Shown: positions 8,744 to 18,262 of the stretch, piece after piece | How the letters are laid out: each line of letters starts with the position of its first letter | How positions within the stretch are numbered: position 1 is the first letter of the stretch | Assembly: GCA_024235255.1 (NCBI GenBank) | Contig: JACKMT010000005.1 | Coordinates: forward strand, 62,001-126,000 | DNA length: 64,000 bases | Origin: Chromatiaceae bacterium | Lineage (GTDB): Bacteria > Pseudomonadota > Gammaproteobacteria > Chromatiales > Chromatiaceae | Direction of reading: 5' to 3' | Position numbers and translations under genes: made by a program | The notes under the pieces: generated by a model | Told to the model about the DNA's origin: nothing | Seen by the model: only the letters and a program-made list of their open reading frames with translations | The model's database searches: none

Positions 8744-10201
8744 TCAGAACATGCGCGAGTTGATCCAGAGGTGACTCAATATGCTCGCCGCATAGCCTAA
8801 TGCGATCACCGGGGTCCATTTCAGATGGCCGAAGAAGGTGTATTTACCGCGTGCCTGGCCCATCAGCGCGACGCCCGCAGCCGACCCGATCGAGAGCAGG
8901 GAGCCGCCGACGCCGGCGGTGAGGGTTACCAGCAACCACTGGCCCATGGCCATATCGGGCATCATGGTGAGCACCGCAAACATCACCGGAATGTTGTCGA
9001 CGATGGCGGAGAGGAGGCCGACGATCACGTTGGCGTAGGTAGCGCCGAGGCCAACGTACATCAATTCAGACACCAGGGCCAGATAGCCGATGAAACCGAG
9101 ACCGCCGACGCAGAGTACTACACCATAGAAGAAGAACAGGGTGTCCCACTCCGCACGGGCAACTTTTCTGAACACGTCAAACGCGACCGGATCGCCCATT
9201 TGGGCGTCATGCTCCATTTCGGTCTCATCATCCAGCGAAAAGGGACGGTCCATGTGAAAGGTTTTCTTCAGGTAAAAGCCGAAGAACTGCAGGTATGCCA
9301 GGCCGGTGAGCATGCCGATGACCGGTGGCATGTGCAGGAAGTTGTGAAAGCTGACCGCGGTGGTGATGATCATCAGGAACAGGAAGATGATCCGTTTTGC
9401 GCCGCGCTTCATCGGAACCGCTTTACCCCCACCGGTGGGTTTCTCATTGGGCACCGCCATGATCATGAACGCTGCCGGCACGAACCAGTTGATCAGCGAA
9501 GGTATGAACAGGGCGAAGAAGGCCCAGAAATCGACCACGCCCTGAGCCGTTGTCACGCCCTTTTGCCATACCATCAGCGTGGTGATATCGCCGAACGGAC
9601 TGAATGCGCCGCCGGCATTTGCCGCCACCACGATATTGATGCAGGCAAGCAGCACAAACTTGGTATTGTCGCCGCCCACTGCCATCACCACCGCGCACAT
9701 CAGTAGCGCTGTAGTGAGGTTGTCGGCCACCGGCGAGATGAAGAAGGCCAAGATGCCGGTGATCCAGAACAGCGAGCGGAAGCCGAATCCTTTGCGCACC
9801 AGCCAGGAGCGCAGCGCCTCGAATACATTGCGTTCATCCATTGCGTTGATATAGGTCATCGCCACCAGCAGGAACAACATCAGCTCGGCGTATTCGAGCA
9901 GATTGTGCCGAACTGCCTGTTCTGTGACATGGACACCCAGCTCCGGATGGCTCTGATACACCATGGCGATGATTGCCCAGATGATGCCGGCGGCAAGGAT
10001 GACCGGTTTCGATTTGCGCAGGTGGGTGAATTCTTCCGCCATGACCAGCCCGTAGGCCACCACAAATATGGCTATTGCGGTGTAACCCGCCCAGTGGTGG
10101 GTGAGATCCAGCCGGCTTCCGTCGCCGCCCGATGCCAGCGCAATGCCAGGGAGTGCAACTGAGAGAAACAGCAGGAGTAGCTTTTGAAGTGAATTGGTCA
10201 C
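8744..10201 (-). CDS. nhaD: Na+/H+ antiporter NhaD
   Basis: This is an inner-membrane antiporter of the ion transporter superfamily that exports Na+ in exchange for H+. The 485-residue protein begins with a hydrophobic segment ending ALASGG, like the cleavable-signal start of NhaD proteins. It then has about a dozen membrane helices, including the conserved ISPVADNLTTALLM and ANAGGAFSPFGDITTLMVW motifs and the C-terminal VDNIPVMFAVLTM. These carry the residues that define NhaD against the related arsenite and citrate carriers. The start is GTG 10199-10201 with AGGA about 8 nt upstream. It is divergent from the DAB operon. A Na+ or H+ gradient maintained by NhaD could help power that system, but this link is inference. 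Confidence 0.94.
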   Translation of the reverse strand: MTNSLQKLLLLFLSVALPGIALASGGDGSRLDLTHHWAGYTAIAIFVVAYGLVMAEEFTHLRKSKPVILAAGIIWAIIAMVYQSHPELGVHVTEQAVRHNLLEYAELMLFLLVAMTYINAMDERNVFEALRSWLVRKGFGFRSLFWITGILAFFISPVADNLTTALLMCAVVMAVGGDNTKFVLLACINIVVAANAGGAFSPFGDITTLMVWQKGVTTAQGVVDFWAFFALFIPSLINWFVPAAFMIMAVPNEKPTGGGKAVPMKRGAKRIIFLFLMIITTAVSFHNFLHMPPVIGMLTGLAYLQFFGFYLKKTFHMDRPFSLDDETEMEHDAQMGDPVAFDVFRKVARAEWDTLFFFYGVVLCVGGLGFIGYLALVSELMYVGLGATYANVIVGLLSAIVDNIPVMFAVLTMMPDMAMGQWLLVTLTAGVGGSLLSIGSAAGVALMGQARGKYTFFGHLKWTPVIALGYAASILSHLWINSRMF

Positions 10202-10436
10202 ATTAGGATCCTGAAATTATGATTTATTGTTGAACGAATTTATAACAACAAACAACAGGCGGCTGCTCACCGCGTTTTTCATTGAAACAAAATTGTAATC
10301 AATATCAAAGCAACAGTGGTGTATTGATCCTTAAATTAATCTGGGGCGGGCCACACTATACCCTTTAATCGGGTTAAGTGATTTATTAAATCCTAAAATT
10401 TATTTAAGCTGATCCATTTGTTGGGCGCTGGACCAG

Positions 10437-11912
10437 ATGGATTTTCCGGATATGGGCATTCTAACGCTGCTTTTGATGCTACCTTTATTCGGCGCTGCGC
10501 TGGTCGCTGCAATGCCGTCTGACTCGGAACGCGCAATCCGGAGCATAGCACTTGTCACGGGGTTGCTGACACTGGCAATCGCCTGGGGCCTGCTGCTTAG
10601 TTTTGACGTCCAGCTGCACGGCATGCAGTTCGCTGAGATACATCGCTGGAACCCGCGCATGGGGACCTCTTTCGCCCTCGGGGTTGACGGCTTCTCCTTG
10701 CCGATGGTGCTGCTGGCCACGCTATTGAGCTTTGTCGCAATACTGGCGTCGGGCAATATCCGGCAGTCAACCAAGATCTATTATCTGCTGATGCTGGTGC
10801 TGGAAGCCGCCATGCTGGGCGTTTTCCTGGCGCAGGATTGGGCCCTTTTTTACGTCTTTTGGGAGCTGACGCTGATCCCGCTGTTTTTTCTCATCGATCG
10901 CTGGGGCGGTGCCAACCGCCACGGTGCGGCGCTCAATTTCTTTCTCTATACAATGGGTGGGTCGGTTTTTTTACTCATCAGCCTGTTGGTGCTGTTTGAT
11001 ATCGTACCCGGCCACTCGTTTTCGATGGCCGAGATTGCCAAAGTTGCTGCAGCGTTGCCCGAACAGACCCAGGTCCTGATTTTTCTCGGTTTTCTGCTTG
11101 GATTCGGTGTCAAGATGCCGATTTTTCCGATTCACGGTTGGCTGCCGCTGGCTCATGTGGAGGCACCCAGCCCGGTCAGTATTCTGCTTTCCGGCATTCT
11201 GCTGAAGATGGGATCCTATGGTTTGATCCGGGCCACCGGCACGCTGCCTGACGGGGTATCGGCGCTGCAGGGCGTGTTGATCGCGCTGGCGCTCGTCAGC
11301 CTGATCTACGGTGGATTGCTGGCCTGGCGGCAGAGTGACCTGAAGGCGATGATCGCCTACTCGTCGGTCAGCCATATGGGTGTAGTGCTGGTCGGGATCG
11401 CAGCGTTGAACGTGGCCGGCCTCACCGGCGCGGTCATGCAGATGGTGGCCCACGGACTGGTAGCGGGTGCGCTGTTTCTGCTGATCGGCCTAATGTATGA
11501 ACGGACCCACACCCGCAATATCGACGACTACAGCTCGCTGGTTCGGGTAACGCCCCGCTTTGCAGTGCTTACCACGCTGGCTTTTGTGGCTGCGGTGAGC
11601 CTGCCCGGAACCGTAGGCTTTATCGCTGAACTGCACGCGCTGATCGGTGGGTTTCAGCGGTGGGGCTGGCTGGTGCTGCTGCTCAGCCTCGGTGTTATGA
11701 TCAGCGCCGCTTACGCGATCCGTACAGTCGGCCGGCTGTTTACCGGACCGGTAAGCGCGCGTATGCGCCACATTCCGGATTTGCGCGGGGTGGAAATGGT
11801 CGCCGCCTCTGTGCTGACCGCCGGCATAGTGCTGTTGGGTCTCTTTCCCGCTCCGGCGTTGCGCCTGGTATCCGCTTCGGTCTCTCATTTCAGCTCGGTG
11901 TTCGGCGTCTGA
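10437..11912 (+). CDS. NuoM-like proton-conducting membrane subunit, first gene of the DAB operon
   Basis: The 491-residue, roughly 14-helix protein of the PF00361 (NuoL/M/N, Mrp) family keeps the residues of a working proton channel. These are Glu143 in FWELTLIPLF (TM5), Lys226 in GFGVKMPIFPIHGWLP (TM7), Lys257 in ILLKMGSYGLIR (TM8) and Glu398 in GTVGFIAELHALIGG (TM12). It resembles complex I subunit M, but no other complex I gene is present. Its TGA overlaps the dabA ATG (TGATG), tying it to that gene. It probably supplies ion-driven energy to the DAB machinery. The ATG at 10437 has little Shine-Dalgarno; ATG 10452 is an alternative. Confidence 0.88.
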   Translation: MDFPDMGILTLLLMLPLFGAALVAAMPSDSERAIRSIALVTGLLTLAIAWGLLLSFDVQLHGMQFAEIHRWNPRMGTSFALGVDGFSLPMVLLATLLSFVAILASGNIRQSTKIYYLLMLVLEAAMLGVFLAQDWALFYVFWELTLIPLFFLIDRWGGANRHGAALNFFLYTMGGSVFLLISLLVLFDIVPGHSFSMAEIAKVAAALPEQTQVLIFLGFLLGFGVKMPIFPIHGWLPLAHVEAPSPVSILLSGILLKMGSYGLIRATGTLPDGVSALQGVLIALALVSLIYGGLLAWRQSDLKAMIAYSSVSHMGVVLVGIAALNVAGLTGAVMQMVAHGLVAGALFLLIGLMYERTHTRNIDDYSSLVRVTPRFAVLTTLAFVAAVSLPGTVGFIAELHALIGGFQRWGWLVLLLSLGVMISAAYAIRTVGRLFTGPVSARMRHIPDLRGVEMVAASVLTAGIVLLGLFPAPALRLVSASVSHFSSVFGV

Positions 11913-14900
11913 TGTCTGCGCCATCGCCTAAAGCAAAGGATATTCGCGACCAACTGAGGGAGGCGATCGGTCATTTCGAACACACGCTTCCAGGCCAGGC
12001 ACCGATCCGGGACTTCGTCCATCACAATACACTTCATGGCTTCCAGCACCTGCATTTTGCCGAGGCACTGGCTGCTGCGGAACGGCTTACCGGTGCGCGT
12101 GGATTTCTTGCACCTGATCAGTTCCGGGCGCTCTACGCCGCAGGGCGTATAACGCAGGCGGATCTGCTGAAAGTGCTGCAAACGGATCCGGACTTGAATG
12201 CAGCGGAAGTCATCGCGTCCGCCGGGCAGCGCGAGTTGCGCCGACTGGATCTCTATCTGATTGCGTTGTTACATCCGCTGAAAGCGGTTACCGCCGGTCA
12301 GCTGAATTGGCAAATCGAGGAGCTGCAGGCGTTGCGCCGTTTCCAGTCCGATGTCGGGAAAGCTGATCGCAGCCGCTTGCTTGCTGCGGCTTGTAAAACC
12401 GGCACCGACGGCGAGGAGCCGGCGATAGCGGAGCTTTGGCATGCCTGCCTGGAGGGATTGGGACTTACCCACTACCTCTTGCATCCTGAAGATCTGGTCG
12501 ATCTGTCGGCGGAGCAGGCGCAGAAGATGTTGCTGGATCTCATCGGTGAGGAGGAGAGCGCAGCACAGCCGGCCATGGATCGGCTGATCCGCAAGGAGTC
12601 GGAGCATCTGTTGAGCCAGTTGCTCGAACGCGTCGGCAGGGATCTGACCCTGGCCGGGTTTCTGCATGCTATTACCGGACACGACGTGCGGGAGGATCTA
12701 CACCAGGATTTGCTGCGCCAGGTTGCGGGATATCTCGACCAGGGGGTCGCCTTCTGGCACAGCGCAACGGTTGCTGAAGGCTTCTATCAGGTATGGCGCC
12801 GTAACGCTTTCCAGGACCTCAACTGGGTATTTGAGGAGATGTCCGACTGGCGCAGCCACCTGGAGTCGCTGCCTGATGATCCCATAGAGACGATCGTAAT
12901 GGAGCTGCGTCGGCTCGGTCTGCGGCAGGAGAAGTGGGCCGATTATCTGCAGCAGCTGGCGCTGGAGCTGCCGGGTTGGTCGGGTATGTTTCTTTGGCGC
13001 CACCAGCATCCCGGTGCTCCGGGAACAGAGTCCGTACGGGTTGAGATGGTTGATTACCTGGCGGTGCGAATAGTGCTTGAGCATATGTATTGCCAGCGCC
13101 TGTGCAGTCAATTCTGGCAGCTGGAAGCGAATCTGGATCTGATCCGCTGGCGTTTTCGGCATTACAGCGCCGAATTTTTAGTCCGTTATTCCCTCTATAG
13201 CGCACGCCTGCCGGAGTATCTCGCGGACCTCGCGCAGCATTTGACCGAGCACAGTGCGCAGCATGGACCGGGTGAGGATGCCTGGTGGCATCTGGCGCAT
13301 ATGGTCAGTACCTGGCGCCAGAGCCCTGCCGCCGATCGCCCCCTTGGACACAGTGTTTACCGCAGTGCCTGGCGTCTGTTCCGGCTGTCCCAACATCTCG
13401 GATTATGCGGCGCGGATATCCGTGCTCTGGAGCAGCCGCAACTGGAGGAGATGCTGGCGACAATTGAGCGTCTGGCTGCGCAGCAGCAGGGATTCATCTG
13501 GCTCCAGGCTTACGAACTTCAGTACCGCGACCGGCTGTTCAGCGCGCTGCTGGCCAACCGCGGGCGTGCGCCCGGGCGCGTTGTCGGTGCATTGGCACAA
13601 CTGGTCTTCTGCATGGACGACCGGGAGGAGGGTTTCCGCCGTCACCTGGAAGAGATCGAACCCGGTGTGGAGACTTATGGCGGTGCTGCACATTTCAATG
13701 TTCCCAACATCTGGCGCGATCTGGATGGTGCGATATCCAAACTGACTCCCGTGGTGGTGAAGCCGGTGCATGAGATCCGCGAAGTTCCCAGATCCGGCAG
13801 CGAGGCGTTACTGCGGCGGCGGATTGTCAGGCGCGCCCGCCGCTTCCGGCTCGGGCGTCTGCTGCACCAGGAGATGCGGCGCAATCTGTTCAGTTCAGTG
13901 CCGCTGATCGCGCTGGCGGCGCCGGGTGCGCTGCTCGCACTGCTGGGAAAACTGCTCTTCCCGTTGGGGTTCGGTATCCGGTCGTCGCGTCTGCGCCGTC
14001 GCTACGATCTGGAGGTGCCGACCAGGCTGGCGCTGACCGCCGAAGATGGCGCTGCCGAGCCGACGCCCGAGCATCCGCGAAGCGGATTTACTGAAGTCGA
14101 GCAGTTGGACCGGATCGAGACGCTGCTGCGCAATATCGGGTTGATCGATCGGTTTTCCCGGCTGGTGGTGATCATGGCGCACGGCTCCAGCAGCCAGAAT
14201 AATCCGCATCTCGCCGCGTATGACTGCGGCGCCTGCAGCGGCCGCCACAGCGGGCCCAACGCGAGAATCGCCGCTGCCATCGCGAACCGGCCGGAGATTC
14301 GCCGGCGTCTCTCATCCGAGCGGGGTATTTCCATTCCTGCCACAACCTGGTTCATCGGAGCCGAACACAATACCTGTAGTGAGGCGATCGAATGGTACGA
14401 CCTGCAGGATCTGCCAACCGGCCTGGTGGACGAGTTCACCCAGCTGCAGCGTTCATTGAACGAGGCGGGGCGCCGTCACGCGCACGAGCGCTGCCGGCGT
14501 CTGGCTTCGGCGCCTAAGTCGGCTAGCCTGGATCAGGCTTTGCGGCATGTGCAGAGGCGCGCCCTCGATTTCAGTCAGGCGCGTCCGGAGTTGGGGCATG
14601 CCACCAACGCGGCGGCTTTCGTCGGCCGCCGCTGTATCAGCCGCGGCGTATTCTTCGACCGCCGGGTGTTTCTTATCTCCTATGACTACGCCACTGACCC
14701 GGATGGCAAGGTGCTCGAGCGCCTGCTGCTGGCCAATGCGCCGGTCGGCGCGGGCATCAATCTGGAGTACTACTTCTCCACGGTGGACAACCGGCGCTAC
14801 GGTTCCGGTTCCAAGGTGACGCATAACATAACCGGCCTGTTTGGCGTGATGGATGGCACTGCATCCGATTTACGCACCGGATTGCCGCTGCAGATGGTCG

Positions 14901-15205
14901 AGATACATGAGGCAATGCGGCTGCAGGTCGTGGTGGAGGCCAGTAGCGAGACGCTCAGTGTAATTTACCGCCGCCAGCCAGAGTTGCAGGAGCTGATCGG
15001 CAACGGCTGGATCCTGCTTTCGGTGCTGGATCCCGACTCCGGCACGATCGCCGAGTTTAAACCCGATCAGGGTTTTGTTCCGTGGATTGGAGAGGCGGCC
15101 GCGACGCGCCGGGCGGCCAGCTCTGCCGACTGTTACCGCGGTCAGAGCGGCCCGGTGGCGCCGGTTCTGGTAACCGCCGAATTGGCAGCGACCGATGTTG
15201 CATAG
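11912..15205 (+). CDS. dabA: DabA, DUF2309 (UPF0753) inorganic-carbon uptake subunit
   Basis: DabA is the peripheral, beta-carbonic-anhydrase-like subunit of DAB systems, which hydrate CO2 vectorially to accumulate bicarbonate. It is homologous to MpsB of Gram-positive bacteria. The 1097-residue protein keeps the predicted zinc site: Cys567 and Asp569 in FCMDDREEGFRRHLEE, His757 in VIMAHGSSSQNNPH, and Cys772 in YDCGACSGRHSGPNAR. The H-x14-C spacing is as in characterised DabA. The N-terminus shows APIRDFVHHNTLHGF, the usual DUF2309 opening. The start ATG 11912 overlaps the previous stop; a longer upstream extension lies inside that gene and is rejected. The stop lies 11 nt inside the next gene, so the subunits are translationally coupled. 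Confidence 0.95.
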   Translation: MSAPSPKAKDIRDQLREAIGHFEHTLPGQAPIRDFVHHNTLHGFQHLHFAEALAAAERLTGARGFLAPDQFRALYAAGRITQADLLKVLQTDPDLNAAEVIASAGQRELRRLDLYLIALLHPLKAVTAGQLNWQIEELQALRRFQSDVGKADRSRLLAAACKTGTDGEEPAIAELWHACLEGLGLTHYLLHPEDLVDLSAEQAQKMLLDLIGEEESAAQPAMDRLIRKESEHLLSQLLERVGRDLTLAGFLHAITGHDVREDLHQDLLRQVAGYLDQGVAFWHSATVAEGFYQVWRRNAFQDLNWVFEEMSDWRSHLESLPDDPIETIVMELRRLGLRQEKWADYLQQLALELPGWSGMFLWRHQHPGAPGTESVRVEMVDYLAVRIVLEHMYCQRLCSQFWQLEANLDLIRWRFRHYSAEFLVRYSLYSARLPEYLADLAQHLTEHSAQHGPGEDAWWHLAHMVSTWRQSPAADRPLGHSVYRSAWRLFRLSQHLGLCGADIRALEQPQLEEMLATIERLAAQQQGFIWLQAYELQYRDRLFSALLANRGRAPGRVVGALAQLVFCMDDREEGFRRHLEEIEPGVETYGGAAHFNVPNIWRDLDGAISKLTPVVVKPVHEIREVPRSGSEALLRRRIVRRARRFRLGRLLHQEMRRNLFSSVPLIALAAPGALLALLGKLLFPLGFGIRSSRLRRRYDLEVPTRLALTAEDGAAEPTPEHPRSGFTEVEQLDRIETLLRNIGLIDRFSRLVVIMAHGSSSQNNPHLAAYDCGACSGRHSGPNARIAAAIANRPEIRRRLSSERGISIPATTWFIGAEHNTCSEAIEWYDLQDLPTGLVDEFTQLQRSLNEAGRRHAHERCRRLASAPKSASLDQALRHVQRRALDFSQARPELGHATNAAAFVGRRCISRGVFFDRRVFLISYDYATDPDGKVLERLLLANAPVGAGINLEYYFSTVDNRRYGSGSKVTHNITGLFGVMDGTASDLRTGLPLQMVEIHEAMRLQVVVEASSETLSVIYRRQPELQELIGNGWILLSVLDPDSGTIAEFKPDQGFVPWIGEAAATRRAASSADCYRGQSGPVAPVLVTAELAATDVA

Positions 15206-16748
15206 TCTGGTTTGGCTGATCCCGCTGCTGCCGCTGCTGGCCGCCGGCTGGATCGGGCTGAGTATGGTCGTTGGTTGGCAGGCCGGTGAGCCCGGAGAGC
15301 GGGCGACCGCGCGGGTGGCGATGGTGGCGGTGCTGATGCCGTTGCTGCTGCTGCTGCTGCTGGATATCAGCGCGTTGTTCCGGGCGGCGCCGGGACAGCT
15401 GGTGTTTGGGAGTTGGCTGGCCAGCGGGGATTACCGGATTCTGATCAGCTTCACGCTGGATGCGTTCGGGCTGTCAATGGCTACTCTGGTTGCGCTGATC
15501 TGTCTGCTGACGCTCGCCTTTTCTGTCGACTACATGCACCGGGAGGCAGGATTTCAGCGCTTTTTCATGATCCTCAGCCTGTTTAGCGCGGCCATGTTGT
15601 TGCTGGTAACGGCGGGCAACGCGGTGCTCGCCTTTATCGGCTGGGAGTTGGCCGGTGTCAGTTCTTATCTGCTGATCGGGTACGTTTATGAGCGAAAAAC
15701 CGCTGGGGCAAATGCCACCCGTGCATTCGTCACCAATAAAATCGGTGACACCGGATTCATTCTGGGCATTGCGCTCGGTTTTCTCTGGTTGGGAGGTGTC
15801 GAGTGGCCGCAAATGGCGACCGGCAGTGGCGAGGTGGAACCGCTGTTCAATGGGCTTATCGGTCTTGGGTTCCTGCTGGCGGCTTTGGTCAAATCCGCTC
15901 AGGTTCCGTTCACTCCTTGGATCAGCCGTGCGCTGGAAGGTCCGACACCCTCGAGTGCTGTGTTCTACGGATCGCTGATGGTGCATGCCGGGGTCTTCCT
16001 GGTAATTCGGCTGGAACCCCTCTTTGCTCAGGTACAGGCGCTGCTGATCCTGGCTGGTCTGCTGGGCCTGATGACCGCGCTCTACGGCTGGCTCGTCGGT
16101 TTGGTCCAGACCGATATCAAGAGCGCGCTCATCTTTGCCACCATCGCCCAGGTGGGTTTGATGTTTCTGGAATGCGGTCTGGGCTGGTTCGAATTGGCCG
16201 CCTGGCACCTGGCACTGCATGCAGCATGGCGTAGTTATCAGTTTCTGCACGCACCCGCGCTACTGCAGCTGTTAAGCGGCCCCGGACCGTGCGCTCCCGC
16301 CTGGCTGCGTCGTCGGACACGCCTTCATGCAGCGGCGGTACAGCGTTTCTGGCTGGACGCCATGGCCGACTGGCTGCTGCTGCGGCCGACCCATGCACTG
16401 GCACAGGATCTACAGGATTTTGACCAACGGGTAGTGACACGGATGGTCGGGCTTCCCGACCAGGCAGGAAACCTGAACTCGCTGGCCCGCTGGGAAGCGC
16501 TGCGGCAGGGGCGTGGCGATGTCGACACCGCCGTCGGCCATGGTCGCGGCATGGCGGGCAGGCTGATGGAGTGGCTCGCCAAGGTTTTGTACTGGTTCGA
16601 AGAGCACCTGGTGCTGCAGGGTGCGGGCGAGGGCCTGAAGCGCGCCATCGATCTGCTCGGCGGTTATCTCAAGCGGATTGAAGAGCTGCTCGGTCAGCCG
16701 CGTTATCTGCTGCTGCTGATCATGGCCACCTTTGCGGTGATCATATGA
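15195..16748 (+). CDS. dabB: DabB-like NuoL-type membrane subunit with divergent C-terminus
   Basis: This is the PF00361 subunit most like DabB/MpsA and NuoL. The N-terminal two thirds follows NuoL, with SFTLDAFGLSMATLVALIC, Glu151 in IGWELAGVSSYLLIGY, Lys233 in ALVKSAQVPFTPWISRALEG, His264 and Lys309. The usual TM11 pattern H-x3-H-x3-K appears as H338, H342 and R346. After about residue 350, the last NuoL helices are replaced by a hydrophilic region rich in Arg and Leu and a single C-terminal hydrophobic helix (LLLLIMATFAVII). The 517-residue length is about 100 short of NuoL. The start ATG 15195 overlaps dabA by 11 nt, and the stop overlaps the next gene (ATGA). It is the best candidate for the direct membrane partner of DabA. 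Confidence 0.85.
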   Translation: MLHSLVWLIPLLPLLAAGWIGLSMVVGWQAGEPGERATARVAMVAVLMPLLLLLLLDISALFRAAPGQLVFGSWLASGDYRILISFTLDAFGLSMATLVALICLLTLAFSVDYMHREAGFQRFFMILSLFSAAMLLLVTAGNAVLAFIGWELAGVSSYLLIGYVYERKTAGANATRAFVTNKIGDTGFILGIALGFLWLGGVEWPQMATGSGEVEPLFNGLIGLGFLLAALVKSAQVPFTPWISRALEGPTPSSAVFYGSLMVHAGVFLVIRLEPLFAQVQALLILAGLLGLMTALYGWLVGLVQTDIKSALIFATIAQVGLMFLECGLGWFELAAWHLALHAAWRSYQFLHAPALLQLLSGPGPCAPAWLRRRTRLHAAAVQRFWLDAMADWLLLRPTHALAQDLQDFDQRVVTRMVGLPDQAGNLNSLARWEALRQGRGDVDTAVGHGRGMAGRLMEWLAKVLYWFEEHLVLQGAGEGLKRAIDLLGGYLKRIEELLGQPRYLLLLIMATFAVII

Positions 16749-18262
16749 CCTTTACCGAACTGCCCTGGGCCGTCCAGATAAACTATCCGATATTGGCGAC
16801 GCTGCAGCTGCTGCCGCTGCTTGCGATGGCCGTGGCACTGGCATGGAACGGACGCCGGCATCTGCTCTGGGTGGGACTGTCTGCAGCTGCGCTGGAGCTG
16901 TTGCTGGCACTGGATCTTTACCTCACTTACGATCCCGGTACCGGGGCAATGCAGTTTGCGGAACGCCTGTCGTTGCTGGGACCGCTTGAATACCATGCCG
17001 CAGCCGATGGCATCACTGTGCTGTTCGTGTTGTTGAACGCACTGTTGACGCTGATGGTCGTGATCTATTCCGAGGCACGCCGGCTGCAGCCGCTCTCCCT
17101 TGTGCTGGCTGTTGTTTTTCTGGTTGAAGCGACATTGATGAGTCTGCTGGTTTCGCTCAATCTGTTCTGGTTTCTGTTCATGTCCGCGGCTCAGTTTTTT
17201 CCCGTCGGTTATCTGATTTGGCGCTGGGCCAGCGCACCGGAAAAAGACCTGGCGCTTACCCGTTTTCTGCAATTCATGGGGGTCGGCCTGGTGCTGCTGC
17301 TTGCCGGAACCCTAATGCTGGGACTCAATCATGCCGATGCCACAGGTCGCTGGAGCTTCGATCTCTTCGATCTGGCGGCAGTCGAGGTGCCGGCCGGAAT
17401 GCTATCGGTTGTTTTTTTCCTGCTGTTTTACGGGCTTGGCCTGCGCACGCCGATATTCCCATTTCATGGATGGCTGCCGATTATTGCCGAACACGGCAGC
17501 ATTGCTGTGGCACCGGTATTCCTGCTCGGATTAAAGACCGGGGTATACGGCATGCTGCGTTTCGTGTTTCCGCTGCTGCCGGAGGCGGTGCTGCAGTGGC
17601 ACAGGTACATCGTTGCTTTTGCCCTGGCCGGCGTCTTCTATGCTGCTGTGATGGCGCTGTTGCAGGTCAACTTGCGCCGGCTGCTCGCGTTCGCGGTGGT
17701 CAGTCATACCAGCTTAATGGTCATCGGCCTGTTTACGCTGGGTGAGTACTCGTTTGCCGGGAGCATCGTGCAGTCGGTCAATTTCGGGCTGGCTATTACC
17801 GGGCTGGTGTTCATGATCGGATTGATTCACCGGCGTACGCAGAGTGTGCTGCTCTCCCGACTGGGAGGGCTGTTCGATCTGCTGCCCCTGCTCGGCATCA
17901 CCTTTCTGGTGGCGGGCCTGTCGATTATCGGTATGCCGGGGACCCCCGGGTTCGATGCCGTGCATCTGGTAATGGAGGATTCCATTCGCCGATTCGGGGC
18001 ATTGGTTACCATTGCCGCGGCGCTGGGTAATGTGATTGCGGCAGGTTTTCTGTTGCTGGCGTTCCAGCGGGCATTCCTCTCCCCGGCGTCGCCTGCCGAG
18101 GATATGCCCGAAATCGAACGCGCCAGCACTTTGGAGAAACTGGTATCGGCGTTGGTAATTCTGCTGCTTCTCGGCGGCGGATTCTATCTTGAACCCTGGT
18201 TGGCGCTGGTGGACGGTCCGGCGCAGCGCCTCAGTCTACTGTTTAATCCCGGGAGCGGTTGA
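16745..18262 (+). CDS. NuoM-like membrane subunit with degenerate proton-channel residues
   Basis: The 505-residue multi-helix PF00361 protein aligns with NuoM around TPIFPFHGWLPIIAEHG and GLKTGVYGMLRF (Lys264). Hallmark channel residues are altered. The TM5 glutamate position reads FLFMSAAQFFP (Ala148 by alignment to the operon's other subunits), the TM7 lysine is Arg234 in GLGLRTPIFPF, and the TM12 segment reads GTPGFDAVHLV without the glutamate. It may therefore be a structural or regulatory subunit rather than a pump. It overlaps its neighbours by 4 nt on the upstream side (ATGA) and 4 nt downstream (TTGA). The gene is intact and GC-rich like its neighbours, so decay into a pseudogene is unlikely. 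Confidence 0.82.
   Translation: MTFTELPWAVQINYPILATLQLLPLLAMAVALAWNGRRHLLWVGLSAAALELLLALDLYLTYDPGTGAMQFAERLSLLGPLEYHAAADGITVLFVLLNALLTLMVVIYSEARRLQPLSLVLAVVFLVEATLMSLLVSLNLFWFLFMSAAQFFPVGYLIWRWASAPEKDLALTRFLQFMGVGLVLLLAGTLMLGLNHADATGRWSFDLFDLAAVEVPAGMLSVVFFLLFYGLGLRTPIFPFHGWLPIIAEHGSIAVAPVFLLGLKTGVYGMLRFVFPLLPEAVLQWHRYIVAFALAGVFYAAVMALLQVNLRRLLAFAVVSHTSLMVIGLFTLGEYSFAGSIVQSVNFGLAITGLVFMIGLIHRRTQSVLLSRLGGLFDLLPLLGITFLVAGLSIIGMPGTPGFDAVHLVMEDSIRRFGALVTIAAALGNVIAAGFLLLAFQRAFLSPASPAEDMPEIERASTLEKLVSALVILLLLGGGFYLEPWLALVDGPAQRLSLLFNPGSG

Noticed and set aside
8825..9706. 293-codon plus-strand frame opposite nhaD
   Set aside because: Composition is typical antisense shadow (His, Asp, Glu-rich, no hydrophobic pattern), while nhaD on the minus strand has clear conserved motifs.
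11660..11911. N-terminal extension of DabA by 84 codons
   Set aside because: It lies inside the preceding NuoM-like gene. The family start and the TGATG coupling place the DabA start at 11912.
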